Shown here: piece by piece, positions 17,863-27,261 of the stretch
How the letters are laid out: each line of letters opens with the position of its first letter
How positions within the stretch are numbered: position 1 is the first letter of the stretch
Position numbers and translations under genes: made by a program
Origin: Streptococcus pantholopis
GTDB taxonomy: Bacteria > Bacillota > Bacilli > Lactobacillales > Streptococcaceae
Assembly: GCF_001642085.1 (NCBI RefSeq)
Contig: NZ_CP014699.1
Coordinates: forward strand, 1,922,001 to 1,986,000
DNA length: 64,000 nt
Direction of reading: 5' to 3'
The notes under the pieces: generated by a model
Told to the model about the DNA's origin: nothing
The model's database searches: none
What the model saw: the letters and a program-made list of their open reading frames with translations, nothing else

Positions 17863-17946
17863 AAGTCTTCACTCAACCCGTTAACAGACTTTTCTCCATT
17901 TTTTAACCTTAAAAAGCAAACAGCCTAAAGGCTGCTTGCTTTTTGC
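17863..17946 (+). other. relic of an shp-like gene end with its terminator
   Basis: About three quarters of the bases match 48021-48105, which covers the end of the short hydrophobic peptide gene and its terminator (TCTTCACTCAACCCGTTAAC against TCTTCATTCAATCCTGTTAA, then matching spacer and hairpin). No peptide start remains here and no rgg gene is next to it. Confidence 0.5.
17908..17945 (+). terminator. terminator hairpin
   Basis: AAAAAGCAAACAGCC and GGCTGCTTGCTTTTT form an almost perfect stem with an AAA loop. It can act on both strands. Confidence 0.7.
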
Positions 17947-18068
17947 AAGTCTGAAACTTTAGAGAGATTTTGAGGTATTTATTGGGATAGATCAGGAAAG
18001 TAATTCATCGCCTTATAATCACTAATTTTTACAAACCTATCGCATCCAAATCATTAAGTATAAGATTG

Positions 18069-18176
18069 TTATTTTTTGTTTTTATGTTTATGTGATTTTT
18101 TACGTCAATCGTCACTGGATGCAGAAACCGCACCTAAAGTCGCAGTGATAATAAGAAGTCACATTGTAAAAGACAT
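18069..18176 (-). pseudogene. small ORF with two in-frame TGA codons
   Basis: After a good ribosome site (GAGAGGAGAGAG) an ATG opens a 36-codon frame: MSFTM, TGA, LLIITATLGAVSASSDD, TGA, RKKSHKHKNKK, TAA. The pattern of a hydrophobic N-terminus and a basic His/Lys tail is coherent across both stops, and Trp (TGG) would fit at each. Other genes here end in TGA normally, so this is most likely a decayed small membrane peptide gene. Function is unknown. Confidence 0.45.
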
Positions 18177-18346
18177 ATGACTCTCTCCTCTCTGTTTTTT
18201 TTATTTTATCTACTTGTTTCTGATAACTTCATACGAAACAAGTCACTATTTTTTGGATACATCTATCAACTGTGCTATACTGTACAGTCACTTGATAAAC
18301 ATTGCATCTCAGGTCAGATCACAATAATAATTAATCATTTTCTCTG

Positions 18347-19618
18347 TTAAACACTAACCCATGTTTTTATGCTGGCAATCTGTTTAGCATCGTTAGCAAT
18401 ACTTTTTAAATCGTGTTTACCAGAATTAGGGATAATATATTCTTTGCCCAGATAAACAGCACCTAAAGGCCGCATAGCATTATTTAGCCAATCCTTTTGA
18501 GTCGTGATTCTAATTACTTTCCCCGTAAAGGTCTTCAGTTCATTTTTGATATCACTAATGGTCTGTTTTGCTTCTGCCTTATTTGAAGGTAAATCGAATC
18601 GCTTCTGCAGAGAATCATAAATTTTATTACCTAGATAGGCAATAGCTGGAATGTAGAGCGGAGCAGCATTGTAAACAACCGTCTCAGAGGCATTCTTTTT
18701 CAAAGCAACACGCTGAGCAATATTACCTCCTAGGGAATGCCCCGTAATGACAATAATTTCAGCACCATATTGATTAGCAATTTTATCATAAAAATCATAG
18801 GCCGGCTGATAGTGTTGTCCTCGAGCTAGGCCAATCCCCATAAGATCTGCTCCCAATGCATCCTGAAGATCATTGCCATCAATGTTAGTACCAGTATAAG
18901 CAATAAGGACTTTATCAGTGAATACGTCTTTAAAAGCTGTCCCACTGGTTCCCGTTTTTTCATCATAAAAATCACTGAGATAAATCAAATGAGGAGGAAT
19001 AACTTGCCCATTTTTTTGAATCTCTTCTAAAATGGTATCATCCGTTGCCCCTTTTAAACGAGCCTTTTCAAATGCATAAGTTAAAGCAGCAGCATCAAGA
19101 GTGGAGATGCTGGAGGGCTGCTCAGCTAAAACCTCCTTAATATCAGTCCTTTTCTCCTCTAAGTCTGAATCTTTTTCGTTAAAAACAGCTGCTTCATCCG
19201 GTAATTCTTCCTGACTCGAATCTCCCTTCGGCTCAATTTCTTCATTAACTGGGGCAGCTCCTGCTTCTGATGTATCAAGAACTGTGTTACTCGAAGCAAA
19301 TTCTTCTGTCTGCTCATTCCTTTCAGATGCTTCTTCTGGATTGCTAGTGGAAACCACGGAATGTGCAGGAGAAATGGGTTCACTGTTTTCGTCTGCACTA
19401 GAATCCGGCAATCCTTCTTCCGTATTGTCTTGAATAATTGGCATTTCCTCAACTGCCGCTCTGTCGTAATCAACCGTTTGTGTGTCTGCAGAAAACAGGC
19501 TATCATCTGCATTTGCAGTTGTCAGCCCTAGGGTTAACAGAGTACAAACAGCTGCAGCTGTCATAGAAATTTTCCAAAAAAACTTTTGCATTTTGCCTTG
19601 TTTACAATAACTCTTCAT
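18347..19618 (-). CDS. secreted serine-lipase-like protein
   Basis: 423 residues. Signal peptide at about 1-37 ending TANA. An acidic, Ser/Glu-rich low-complexity region at about 40-160 looks like a surface spacer. An alpha/beta-hydrolase domain follows, with nucleophile motif GHSLGG (about 295) and likely Asp (TTQKDW) and His (SGKHDL). No LPXTG anchor. The domain is related to the lipase part of the type VII effector at 57058 (shared IAY-x-GTN, DxIAxxY, TGHSLG-x2-IA-x2-VALK). Substrate unknown; an extracellular lipid esterase is likely. Confidence 0.75.
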   Translation of the reverse strand: MKSYCKQGKMQKFFWKISMTAAAVCTLLTLGLTTANADDSLFSADTQTVDYDRAAVEEMPIIQDNTEEGLPDSSADENSEPISPAHSVVSTSNPEEASERNEQTEEFASSNTVLDTSEAGAAPVNEEIEPKGDSSQEELPDEAAVFNEKDSDLEEKRTDIKEVLAEQPSSISTLDAAALTYAFEKARLKGATDDTILEEIQKNGQVIPPHLIYLSDFYDEKTGTSGTAFKDVFTDKVLIAYTGTNIDGNDLQDALGADLMGIGLARGQHYQPAYDFYDKIANQYGAEIIVITGHSLGGNIAQRVALKKNASETVVYNAAPLYIPAIAYLGNKIYDSLQKRFDLPSNKAEAKQTISDIKNELKTFTGKVIRITTQKDWLNNAMRPLGAVYLGKEYIIPNSGKHDLKSIANDAKQIASIKTWVSV

Positions 19619-19688
19619 ATAAATTCTCCATTTAATTTATTTTGTAATCCCCTTAACTTATGGCTATTTATCAGCTCAGAAATAAAAA

Positions 19689-20015
19689 TTAATTTAAGCC
19701 TAAGGCATACAAGCCTATAAGGTCAATAACCACAATTGCTGTATAAAACCAAGCAATATTTTTCCCGTATAGAACAAAAGCACCGACAGCGCCAGAGCCA
19801 AAAACTGACAGTCCCAGTCCTAATCTAGGTAATCCTGTCAACACATCTGGTGACTTTGGAGCCCCATAACGGCTCCAAATAACAGCAATTACAATTCCTA
19901 AAACAGAAAAAATAAATTTGACACCCCAAACTTTTTTGGTGAAAAGTCCGCCAACCAAGCCTAGTATTGTTACAACTTCTAAAATAAAACGCGCACTAAT
20001 AATGCTACTTACCAT
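19689..20015 (-). CDS. YrdB-like membrane protein (DUF2568)
   Basis: 108 residues with four hydrophobic segments covering nearly the whole protein, and the family features GLVGGLF near the start and IWSRYGAPKS in the middle. AAAGGAG stands before the ATG. The family has no known function. It stands alone between the secreted lipase and metK. Confidence 0.7.
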   Translation of the reverse strand: MVSSIISARFILEVVTILGLVGGLFTKKVWGVKFIFSVLGIVIAVIWSRYGAPKSPDVLTGLPRLGLGLSVFGSGAVGAFVLYGKNIAWFYTAIVVIDLIGLYALGLN

Positions 20016-20061
20016 ATTTCTCCTTTTAAATAATTGATTTAAAAATTATTCTAATTTACAT

Positions 20062-20220
20062 CTTAGTTTAATTTTGTTATGGAAGCAGAATGTCTAATAC
20101 GACTTTCACGGCTGGGATAGATATAATTAATAGCTTGATTCACAGCAGTTAGAATCTCTCCAAAGTCAGCTCTATAAATATAAACAAATCGTACACTAAT
20201 ATTTACACTATGTACTACTT
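20062..20220 (-). pseudogene. unrecognised coding relic
   Basis: One minus-strand frame stays open from about 20220 to the stop at 20062 and reads like protein ([20 protein letters not shown], then SRESRIRH). It has no start codon or ribosome site, and upstream codons contain stops. It is the only coding-like signal in the 359-bp gap 20016-20374. I do not recognise the family. Confidence 0.3.
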
Positions 20221-20374
20221 AATCTTATTTATAGTAGGCATGAGATAGCTTGCGAATATACTGACAAAAAGTATATTCAGTCAAGTTAGATACAGATACC
20301 TAAAATTTAGTAGAAAAACTCACCTATATATGCCATAATAGTTTTATATCAACTAATGTTACAAATAAAAAGCA

Positions 20375-21568
20375 TTAGGTTTGCAGAAATATCTTTAATT
20401 CATTGACTTTATCCAACTTTTCCCACGGAAGTTCTATGTCTAGCCGCCCCATATGTCCATAAGTGGCAATTTGCCGATAAATAGGTTGCTTCAGATTAAG
20501 CATTTTGATAATCCCTGCTGGACGCAAGTCAAAAATCTGACGCACAGCTTCTTCTAGCCGGCTTTCAGCTACCTCTCCAGTTCCAAAAGTATCCACACGA
20601 ACAGAAACAGGCTGAGCCACACCAATAGCATAAGCCAACTGTACTTCTGCCTTCTTGGCAAGACCCGCAGCCACAATATTTTTAGCGATGTAGCGCGCCG
20701 CATAAGAGGCTGAACGATCAACTTTCGTAGCATCCTTTCCGGAAAAGGCTCCGCCGCCGTGACGGGCATAGCCGCCATAAGTATCCACGATAATCTTACG
20801 CCCTGTCAAACCAGAATCCCCTTGAGGACCCCCGATCACAAAACGACCTGTCGGATTGATGAGATACTTGGTTTTATCATCAAGATATTCAGCGGGGATA
20901 ACAGCCTTAATAACCTTGTCAATGGCATCTCTGTGAATGTCTTCATTGCTCGCTTCTGGATCATGCTGCGTAGAGATAACAACAGTGTCCACACGGACAG
21001 GTTTGTTATTTTCATCATACTCAACTGTCACCTGACTCTTGGCATCAGGCCGCAGATAGGCAATTTCACCTGACTTTCTCAGTTCTGCTAATTTTCTAAC
21101 CAAGCGATGCGCCAAAGAAATCGGCAGAGGCATGAGTTCCGGTGTCTCATCAACGGCAAAACCGAACATGAGCCCTTGGTCTCCAGCACCAATCAAATCA
21201 AGTGAGTCTTGCTCATCATGACCACGTACCTCAAGCGCTTCATTGACTCCCTGAGCAATGTCCGGAGACTGTTCTACCAATGACGGATGCACTCCAACTG
21301 TTTCAGCTGAAAAGCCATAATCGGTATCTGTATAACCAATCTCAGCAATGGTATCACGAACTATACGATTAATGTCCACATAAGCTTTGGTAGAAATTTC
21401 ACCAAAAACATGAACCGACCCTGTATAAACAACCGTTTCAGCAGCCACATGGGCATCAGGGTCCTGTGCTAAGATAGCATCTAAAATAGCGTCTGAAATC
21501 TGATCGGCAATCTTATCGGGATGTCCTTCAGATACTGATTCAGACGTGAAAAGTTTACGTTCTGACAT
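20375..21568 (-). CDS. metK: S-adenosylmethionine synthetase
   Basis: 397 residues, full length. Signature motifs: [20 protein letters not shown] at the start, [10 protein letters not shown] (about 125) and [23 protein letters not shown] loop (here [18 protein letters not shown], about 270). It makes S-adenosylmethionine from methionine and ATP. The start has an unusually strong GGGGG ribosome site. It lies 105 bases downstream of the last gene of the PKS/NRPS island on the same strand, so readthrough may raise its expression; that island encodes a SAM-dependent methyltransferase. Confidence 0.97.
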   Translation of the reverse strand: MSERKLFTSESVSEGHPDKIADQISDAILDAILAQDPDAHVAAETVVYTGSVHVFGEISTKAYVDINRIVRDTIAEIGYTDTDYGFSAETVGVHPSLVEQSPDIAQGVNEALEVRGHDEQDSLDLIGAGDQGLMFGFAVDETPELMPLPISLAHRLVRKLAELRKSGEIAYLRPDAKSQVTVEYDENNKPVRVDTVVISTQHDPEASNEDIHRDAIDKVIKAVIPAEYLDDKTKYLINPTGRFVIGGPQGDSGLTGRKIIVDTYGGYARHGGGAFSGKDATKVDRSASYAARYIAKNIVAAGLAKKAEVQLAYAIGVAQPVSVRVDTFGTGEVAESRLEEAVRQIFDLRPAGIIKMLNLKQPIYRQIATYGHMGRLDIELPWEKLDKVNELKIFLQT

Positions 21569-21582
21569 AAAAATGTCCCCCT

Positions 21583-21614
21583 TTTAAGAATTTCTAATTA
21601 GTCAACTTCTTAAA
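21583..21614 (-). promoter_or_regulatory. hairpin just before the metK ribosome site
   Basis: TTTAAGAA and TTCTTAAA can pair across a 16-base loop, immediately before AAAAGGGGGACA. The SMK (SAM-III) riboswitch that controls metK in many Lactobacillales also masks this region, but no anti-ribosome-site CCC segment is visible, so a full riboswitch is not supported. Confidence 0.35.
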
Positions 21615-21673
21615 CTCAAAGAAATAAATTAACAATTTGAAATATAATTAATTGATTTTCATATCTTATATCA

Positions 21674-22384
21674 TCAGACTAATTCATATAATTTTTTTAT
21701 CGTTTGGCTCATATAATCACTAACTTCTTGAAATTTATTAAAAATATAAAAATGTTTACCATCATATTTTACATAATCACAATTTCCCAAAGTAAGTTCT
21801 TTCCAATCGTAGAAGCCCCTATCTAACAATGGATCTAGCTCTCCACCTAGAACAGAAATATTAACTTTAATTTTTTCTCTACCCATTAGTGGCTCATATT
21901 TCTCCATTATTGTATAATCAGACCGTAGTATAGGCAAAAATAATTTTCTTAATTTTTTAACTTCAAAAATTTTTTTAGTTGCTTCATGATTTTTTATAAT
22001 ATACCCAATAAACTCATCATCATCTAAGTTAATAACACTTAATTCTTGTTTGGTAAAAGGTGAACGATTACCTGAGAAGAATATGTGAATTGGAAAAGGC
22101 GCCTCTTCTTCAAGAATACGATAGTATAATTCATAAGTTAACCAACTTCCCATACTATGACCAAATAGGATATAAGGTCCCTCATGAATAATTTCTTTTA
22201 CTTGTTCATATATATCATCTACAGCCTCAGCAAAAGAATAATATAATTGTTCATGAACTCTTTTTCCCCTTCCAGATAATTCAACAAAGTGAAAATTAAA
22301 TAGCTCTTTATTATATTTTTTAAACTTATAATATGTTGAAGCCATTCCTCCTGCATGAGGAATTACAATAACATTTATTTTCAT
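21674..22384 (-). CDS. type II thioesterase of the PKS/NRPS pathway (GrsT-like)
   Basis: 236 residues, alpha/beta-hydrolase. HAGG near the N-terminus (10-13), nucleophile GHSMGS (about 76), Asp in GGELDPL (about 180) and His in GKHFYIF (about 210) make the complete triad. Stand-alone enzymes of this family remove wrong or stalled acyl groups from carrier proteins. It is the last gene of the cluster. The main release step is probably the terminal reductase, not this enzyme. Confidence 0.88.
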   Translation of the reverse strand: MKINVIVIPHAGGMASTYYKFKKYNKELFNFHFVELSGRGKRVHEQLYYSFAEAVDDIYEQVKEIIHEGPYILFGHSMGSWLTYELYYRILEEEAPFPIHIFFSGNRSPFTKQELSVINLDDDEFIGYIIKNHEATKKIFEVKKLRKLFLPILRSDYTIMEKYEPLMGREKIKVNISVLGGELDPLLDRGFYDWKELTLGNCDYVKYDGKHFYIFNKFQEVSDYMSQTIKKLYELV

Positions 22385-22495
22385 TAAATTTCCCTCCTGA
22401 AATATTTTAATGACTCCTTAGGTTCTCATAAAATAGTAAGATTCCCAATTCTTTCTAAGTAAAGGTATAAAAAATTATTTATAATCATTAAATTC

Positions 22496-23176
22496 TTATT
22501 GCCAAAAACTCAGTATTTCATCTAAATCAATTTGTTTTATCTTTTTGCTGACTATATCGGACTCACAACACAATGCATACCAATGTTCCGCATCAAGTTT
22601 TTTGCTAAAAAATGAAAGATTTGTGTCTTGCTGTTTCTCTTTTAATAATTCTAGTGAATTAATGTCAATAGAAAAACTATCAAATGGACATTTCAATCCC
22701 GTCCCAATAAACTTAACAAAGCTTTCTTTAAGGGTCCATAATTTAAAGAAAGAAGTTTGCTTATCTTGAGGAGGTAAAGTATCAAGGTGCATTCTTTCAG
22801 TTGAAGAAAACGATTTATATATATCCTCATATTCTAACAACCGTATTAGTTCGACATCAACTCCAAGTTGCGAGTCCCCAATAGCACAGACAATCCACTT
22901 ACCAGAATGAGAAATATTAAAATGTAAATTGCTTTCCATAAGAAATGGTTTGCCATGTTTAGAATGATTAAATAAAATCTTCTCTTCTTTCATTCCATAA
23001 TCTTTTATCAAAGCATAGCGTACTAATGCTTCAGCAAGTAGACATCGTTCTCTATCTTTTTGATGAATAAAACGATTTGCTTTTAAACAACGCTTTTCAG
23101 AAACTATAGTCATCAATTTCTCTATTTGATTAGAAGATAAAAATTTATTTATTTTAATGGAATATTGGTAGATCAT
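22496..23176 (-). CDS. Sfp-type 4'-phosphopantetheinyl transferase
   Basis: 226 residues. Family motifs LGVDVELI (about 105) and FFKLWTLKESFVK (W-x2-KE-S, about 150) bind magnesium and coenzyme A. It attaches phosphopantetheine to the six carrier domains of the cluster proteins. It overlaps the upstream permease gene by four bases, so it is expressed with the pathway. The host AcpS for fatty acid synthesis is a different, shorter type. Confidence 0.92.
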   Translation of the reverse strand: MIYQYSIKINKFLSSNQIEKLMTIVSEKRCLKANRFIHQKDRERCLLAEALVRYALIKDYGMKEEKILFNHSKHGKPFLMESNLHFNISHSGKWIVCAIGDSQLGVDVELIRLLEYEDIYKSFSSTERMHLDTLPPQDKQTSFFKLWTLKESFVKFIGTGLKCPFDSFSIDINSLELLKEKQQDTNLSFFSKKLDAEHWYALCCESDIVSKKIKQIDLDEILSFWQ

Positions 23177-24888
23177 CTATATTGCCCTAAATCAATTCTA
23201 TTAAATGTATTTTTTAGTTTAACATCAAAAATTTTAATAACCACTAAATATAAAAATACTAAAATGACTAATGCATATAAGAATACATATATATTACTGT
23301 TAAATGGCATATAATCTCCCGTCTCTAAAGACAGCATCCGAAGAATCTGCTGACTAGTTAGCATACTTGGAATAATCATAACAACAAAAGTAAAAAGAAT
23401 AAGTGGTAAGTAAATATTAATCAACATGTTCTTAATCTCTTTATGTAAATATCCTAATTTACGTAAGTAAATAAAATTATTTATATTGTCCTGAAAATTG
23501 AGCAACAAGACTAGAAAAATTAAAAGAACACTAAAAACACAGGCTAAAACTTGATTTATTATCGCACTCATTCTATTGGACACATTATTATTTTGCAGTT
23601 CCTTTTTATAACTACTATATGTTTTAATATGCTCTTTTGATAATGTGTCATTAAGCTTATTACACCATAAACCATTATAAGTATTAGTAGGATTACCAAT
23701 CAATTTGTTAAAATAAGTACGTTTAATATAAATACTACTTGTATTTCCATTATCCGCAATTGCTTTAACAATTAAATAGTTTTTGAAATTCTTATATTTT
23801 ATTAAGACTTTATCTCCTGGTTTAATGTTATAAATCTCAGCAATTCGCGGATTAATAGCTAATTCACCATTATTTAGTTGGATTTTTTTCCGCTTATTTA
23901 CCAGATGAAAATGATCTCCATCGTTATCCATTGCCACCAAATTCTGCTGTCCTATATTTTTACTAGTAGTGGCCAACTCTACTTTTTTCTCTAAAAAATA
24001 CTGATTGCCGTTTTCTTTTGGAGCAGAATTTACTTTTACAGTTGAGAGGGCAACTTCATATTTGTAATGACGAAAAGCGGTTTGTGACTGATAAACTTTT
24101 GAACTACTCATATTGAGCGATATACTTATCACTATCAAGACTAGATATATGTATACAGAAACTAGAATGAGAAAAATATTAAACGGCTTTCTCAAAGCTA
24201 ACTTACTTGAAAAAGAATATTTAGATGGTAAAATCTTAGCAACTTTTTCAAATAAATGCATCATTCTTAAGTTCTTACTACTTTCTCCCTGCCCCGCAAG
24301 TAAGTTAGAAATCTCTACACGACGATACACCCCAGATGCTAAATATGTCATAATACAGAACAAAATTGTCGGAATTACTATGCCAATAGCAAAACTAGAT
24401 GCTGAGAGACCTCTTACAACATTATTCACATTGTAAGACACTTGATAAGTATTAAGCAATATATACGAATAATAATAACCAACCACTAATCCCAGTAACA
24501 AAAAAACAAGACTAATGATCGAAGTAATTACAATATAAATACCTGTAATTTGTCTCTTGGTAAAACCCAAAGCACGATAACAACCAAGGTTCTTTCGATT
24601 TAAATCAAAATATTTTTTATAAAACATATAAAAAATAAAACAAGAAACTAATGTTAAACATATAAGAAACGTTAAAGCCAATATTTTATTTGAATTAAGA
24701 CCAATTAATAACTCATTTTGTCCATTATTTAATTGAGTTTTAGTAGAGAGCCAAGTTAAATTACCATCAATGGAACATTCCACAAAGAAATACATAAATG
24801 AAGTCAGGAAAGCAAGGATAGACAAAATCAAAACATTTAATTTGTTTCTCCTAAAATATCCTAACGATTGTTTGCAAATACTTCTCAT
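23173..24888 (-). CDS. FtsX-like ABC permease of the cluster
   Basis: 571 residues. An N-terminal membrane anchor (about 16-36), a three-helix group (about 65-180), a further helix near 240, a large extracytoplasmic part (about 260-430) and a C-terminal three-helix FtsX group. ATGA overlap with the ATPase gene before it indicates a coupled pair. The pair resembles MacB/BceAB-type systems used for peptide export or self-protection. Substrate is inferred from context only. Confidence 0.75.
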   Translation of the reverse strand: MRSICKQSLGYFRRNKLNVLILSILAFLTSFMYFFVECSIDGNLTWLSTKTQLNNGQNELLIGLNSNKILALTFLICLTLVSCFIFYMFYKKYFDLNRKNLGCYRALGFTKRQITGIYIVITSIISLVFLLLGLVVGYYYSYILLNTYQVSYNVNNVVRGLSASSFAIGIVIPTILFCIMTYLASGVYRRVEISNLLAGQGESSKNLRMMHLFEKVAKILPSKYSFSSKLALRKPFNIFLILVSVYIYLVLIVISISLNMSSSKVYQSQTAFRHYKYEVALSTVKVNSAPKENGNQYFLEKKVELATTSKNIGQQNLVAMDNDGDHFHLVNKRKKIQLNNGELAINPRIAEIYNIKPGDKVLIKYKNFKNYLIVKAIADNGNTSSIYIKRTYFNKLIGNPTNTYNGLWCNKLNDTLSKEHIKTYSSYKKELQNNNVSNRMSAIINQVLACVFSVLLIFLVLLLNFQDNINNFIYLRKLGYLHKEIKNMLINIYLPLILFTFVVMIIPSMLTSQQILRMLSLETGDYMPFNSNIYVFLYALVILVFLYLVVIKIFDVKLKNTFNRIDLGQYR

Positions 24889-25586
24889 AGATTAATCCCC
24901 CAATTTATTTCTGATGGTAAAAGTGGAGACTCATTCTGCTTATCCTGAACGACTAATCCGTTTCCAACTGTTATAATTCTATTCGCTGTCAAAGATATTT
25001 TAAGATTATGTGTTGCAAAAATAACAGTTATGCCATAAGTTTTAACAACATCATGTAACATCTCTATAACCTGTTTGCTATTTTCTTCATCCAATGCCCC
25101 TGTCGCTTCATCACAAAAGAGCAGAGCAGGTTTTTTTATAATTGCACGCGCAATTGCTGTGCGCTGTTTTTGACCTCCTGATAATTCATCAGGGTATTTA
25201 TCTAATAAATTAATAATTCCTAATTTATTTGCTATATCATCAAGATTTAAGTTGTTTTTACTCATCCCAAGCTCAATATTTTCCTGAACAGTTAACTCTG
25301 GCAAAAGCATGTAATCCTGATAAATATTGCTAATCGTATTTCTACGTAGGGAAGCTAATTGCTTTTCTTTAAAATTATTAATATTTTGGTTATTAATTAA
25401 AATTGTCCCTGAAGTTGGCTTTAGTAATCCAGACATGATATTTAATAAAGTAGATTTTCCTGAACCACTTTGACCAAGTAATACATTAAATGTACCAGCT
25501 TCAAAACTTAAATTAATTCCTTTTAAAACATGATCACGATCATTATAGTTTTTTACAACTTCACTTACTTCAATTATAGCTTTCAT
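24885..25586 (-). CDS. ABC transporter ATPase (MacB/BceA type)
   Basis: 233 residues. Walker A GQSGSGKST (about 37-45), signature LSGGQKQR (about 138), Walker B LLFCDEATGALD, and H-loop FATHN. The order and spacing fit the LolD/MacB/BceA group that works with FtsX-like permeases, and the partner gene overlaps by four bases. Likely role is export of, or protection from, the cluster product. Confidence 0.85.
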   Translation of the reverse strand: MKAIIEVSEVVKNYNDRDHVLKGINLSFEAGTFNVLLGQSGSGKSTLLNIMSGLLKPTSGTILINNQNINNFKEKQLASLRRNTISNIYQDYMLLPELTVQENIELGMSKNNLNLDDIANKLGIINLLDKYPDELSGGQKQRTAIARAIIKKPALLFCDEATGALDEENSKQVIEMLHDVVKTYGITVIFATHNLKISLTANRIITVGNGLVVQDKQNESPLLPSEINWGINL

Positions 25587-25588
25587 TG

Positions 25589-27244
25589 CTAATTACCTTT
25601 CACATTTGTTGTGTTATATTCTAAATATAATTTTTTACAACTTTGTCTTTGAATTTTGCCACTACCTGTACGTGGTAAAGCTTCTTCCCGATAAAGTACG
25701 ATATCATATGGAATAATCTTACAATTCATTGCTACTATATTTTTAATCATAGATGCTAATTCTTCATGAACATCTGTAACATTATCACTTAATTCTGCCA
25801 TAATAGTAAGCTCTTCTGTGTTATTAATATCTATAGCAAAAGCAATAGCGTTTTTTAACTTATTATCTGTATTTTTCAAGATAATCTCTTCAATATCTTG
25901 CGAATAAAAGTTTTTCCCTCTTATAATAACCATATCCTTTTTTCGTCCTACGACATAAAGGAAACCATTATGCAGAAAGCCTAAATCACCTGTGGCAAAA
26001 TATGGTTGGTCTTCATTTGGGAGGAAATTATTAAAACTAGTTTCTTCATCAAGATTCCAATATCCTTGTGTAACACTTTGACCAGAAATCCAAATTTCTC
26101 CAATCTCATCTTCAGTAAGTAAATGATTATCCTCTAATCCAACAATTTTGACTTCAACACCTTCACAGATAGCACCACAAGAGACAATATCTAATCCCTC
26201 ATCACTGAACTCGATAATGTTATTTCTCAATTTTTCACCATCTATAGTTACATGCTGATAACCTTTTTCAGGATAGTGCGCCGAAACAATTAAAGTATTT
26301 TCTGCCAGTCCATATGCAGGATTAAATGATTGAGGATTTAGTTTATATTTTTTCATTTTTTCTGCCAATGCATGTAATGTGCTATACCTAACAAGTTCAG
26401 AGCCATTAATTGTCAGTCTAACTGATGATAAATCGATGTCTTTCATTTCTTCAGCGGGAATATTAGAACACATCTCATAGGCAAAATTGGGAGCAATCAG
26501 TATTGTACCGTGATAAATACTGATTGCATTTAGCCATGAAATAGGTGATTTCATAAAACCTTCCGCAGAAGTAAAATAGTTTGAAGAGGCATTAAAAATA
26601 GTATTGATTGCTGAGCCAATAAGTCCCATATCAAAATAAAACGGTAACCATGTAGTAAAGATATCTTTATCACTAAAAGTAAAGTGATTTTTCATTATTA
26701 AGCAATTTGCATAAATATTGTTATATGTAACCTTAACACCTTTAGCTTGACTTGTAGAACCAGAAGTATACTGTAAGTAAGCTATTTGTTCATCGCAAAT
26801 TTCTGCTTCAACAAAACTTGATTTAACAAAATCATCTATATAACAAATCATTAAATCTTCAACTAAATCGCCGAACCAATACTCGAGATTAGTGCAATAT
26901 TTTGTAGAGGTAATAATATATTGAGCATCGCTATTCTCAATAATTTGTTTTACCATTTCAGCTTTACTTTGATCATCAACTACATACATTGGAATACAAA
27001 TTGTTTGCGTAAATAAACATGCAAAATATGCAGTCAGGTAATCCACTCCCGAAGGTAATAAAATAAGTGCACGTTCACCTTTGCTATCAAGACTTTGGAG
27101 ATAACCTCCAAAGTCTTTTACTCTAGAATCAAATTCACTATATGTTACAGAATCTATAACATCATATCCTTCATAATAGGTATAAAGTTTTCTGCCTCTA
27201 TTTTCGGATATATTTTTTTTTAAAATATCAATAAATTTTGCCAT
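25589..27244 (-). CDS. fatty acyl-AMP ligase (FAAL-like), pathway starter enzyme
   Basis: 551 residues of the acyl-adenylating superfamily. The P-loop reads YLQYTSGSTSQAKGV, and the LQYTSGST form is typical of FAALs. Further motifs: YGLAENT, TGDLGFLHNG, and Lys in GSGKIQR near the C-terminus. FAALs activate a fatty acid as acyl-AMP and hand it to a carrier protein, here probably the N-terminal ACP of the 3130-residue synthase. AAGGGGGTG precedes the ATG. Chain length cannot be read. An acyl-CoA ligase is the alternative, but the NRPS/PKS context favours FAAL. Confidence 0.8.
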   Translation of the reverse strand: MAKFIDILKKNISENRGRKLYTYYEGYDVIDSVTYSEFDSRVKDFGGYLQSLDSKGERALILLPSGVDYLTAYFACLFTQTICIPMYVVDDQSKAEMVKQIIENSDAQYIITSTKYCTNLEYWFGDLVEDLMICYIDDFVKSSFVEAEICDEQIAYLQYTSGSTSQAKGVKVTYNNIYANCLIMKNHFTFSDKDIFTTWLPFYFDMGLIGSAINTIFNASSNYFTSAEGFMKSPISWLNAISIYHGTILIAPNFAYEMCSNIPAEEMKDIDLSSVRLTINGSELVRYSTLHALAEKMKKYKLNPQSFNPAYGLAENTLIVSAHYPEKGYQHVTIDGEKLRNNIIEFSDEGLDIVSCGAICEGVEVKIVGLEDNHLLTEDEIGEIWISGQSVTQGYWNLDEETSFNNFLPNEDQPYFATGDLGFLHNGFLYVVGRKKDMVIIRGKNFYSQDIEEIILKNTDNKLKNAIAFAIDINNTEELTIMAELSDNVTDVHEELASMIKNIVAMNCKIIPYDIVLYREEALPRTGSGKIQRQSCKKLYLEYNTTNVKGN

Positions 27245-27261
27245 GCTTTCACCCCCTTATT

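Noticed and set aside
18069-18176. TGA recoded as Trp
   Set aside because: Normal genes in the window end with TGA (for example the methyltransferase at 31202), and no selenocysteine-type or other recoding signal is seen.
21569-21673. SMK (SAM-III) riboswitch before metK
   Set aside because: The strong GGGGG ribosome site is there, but no complementary CCC segment or the conserved core is present upstream.
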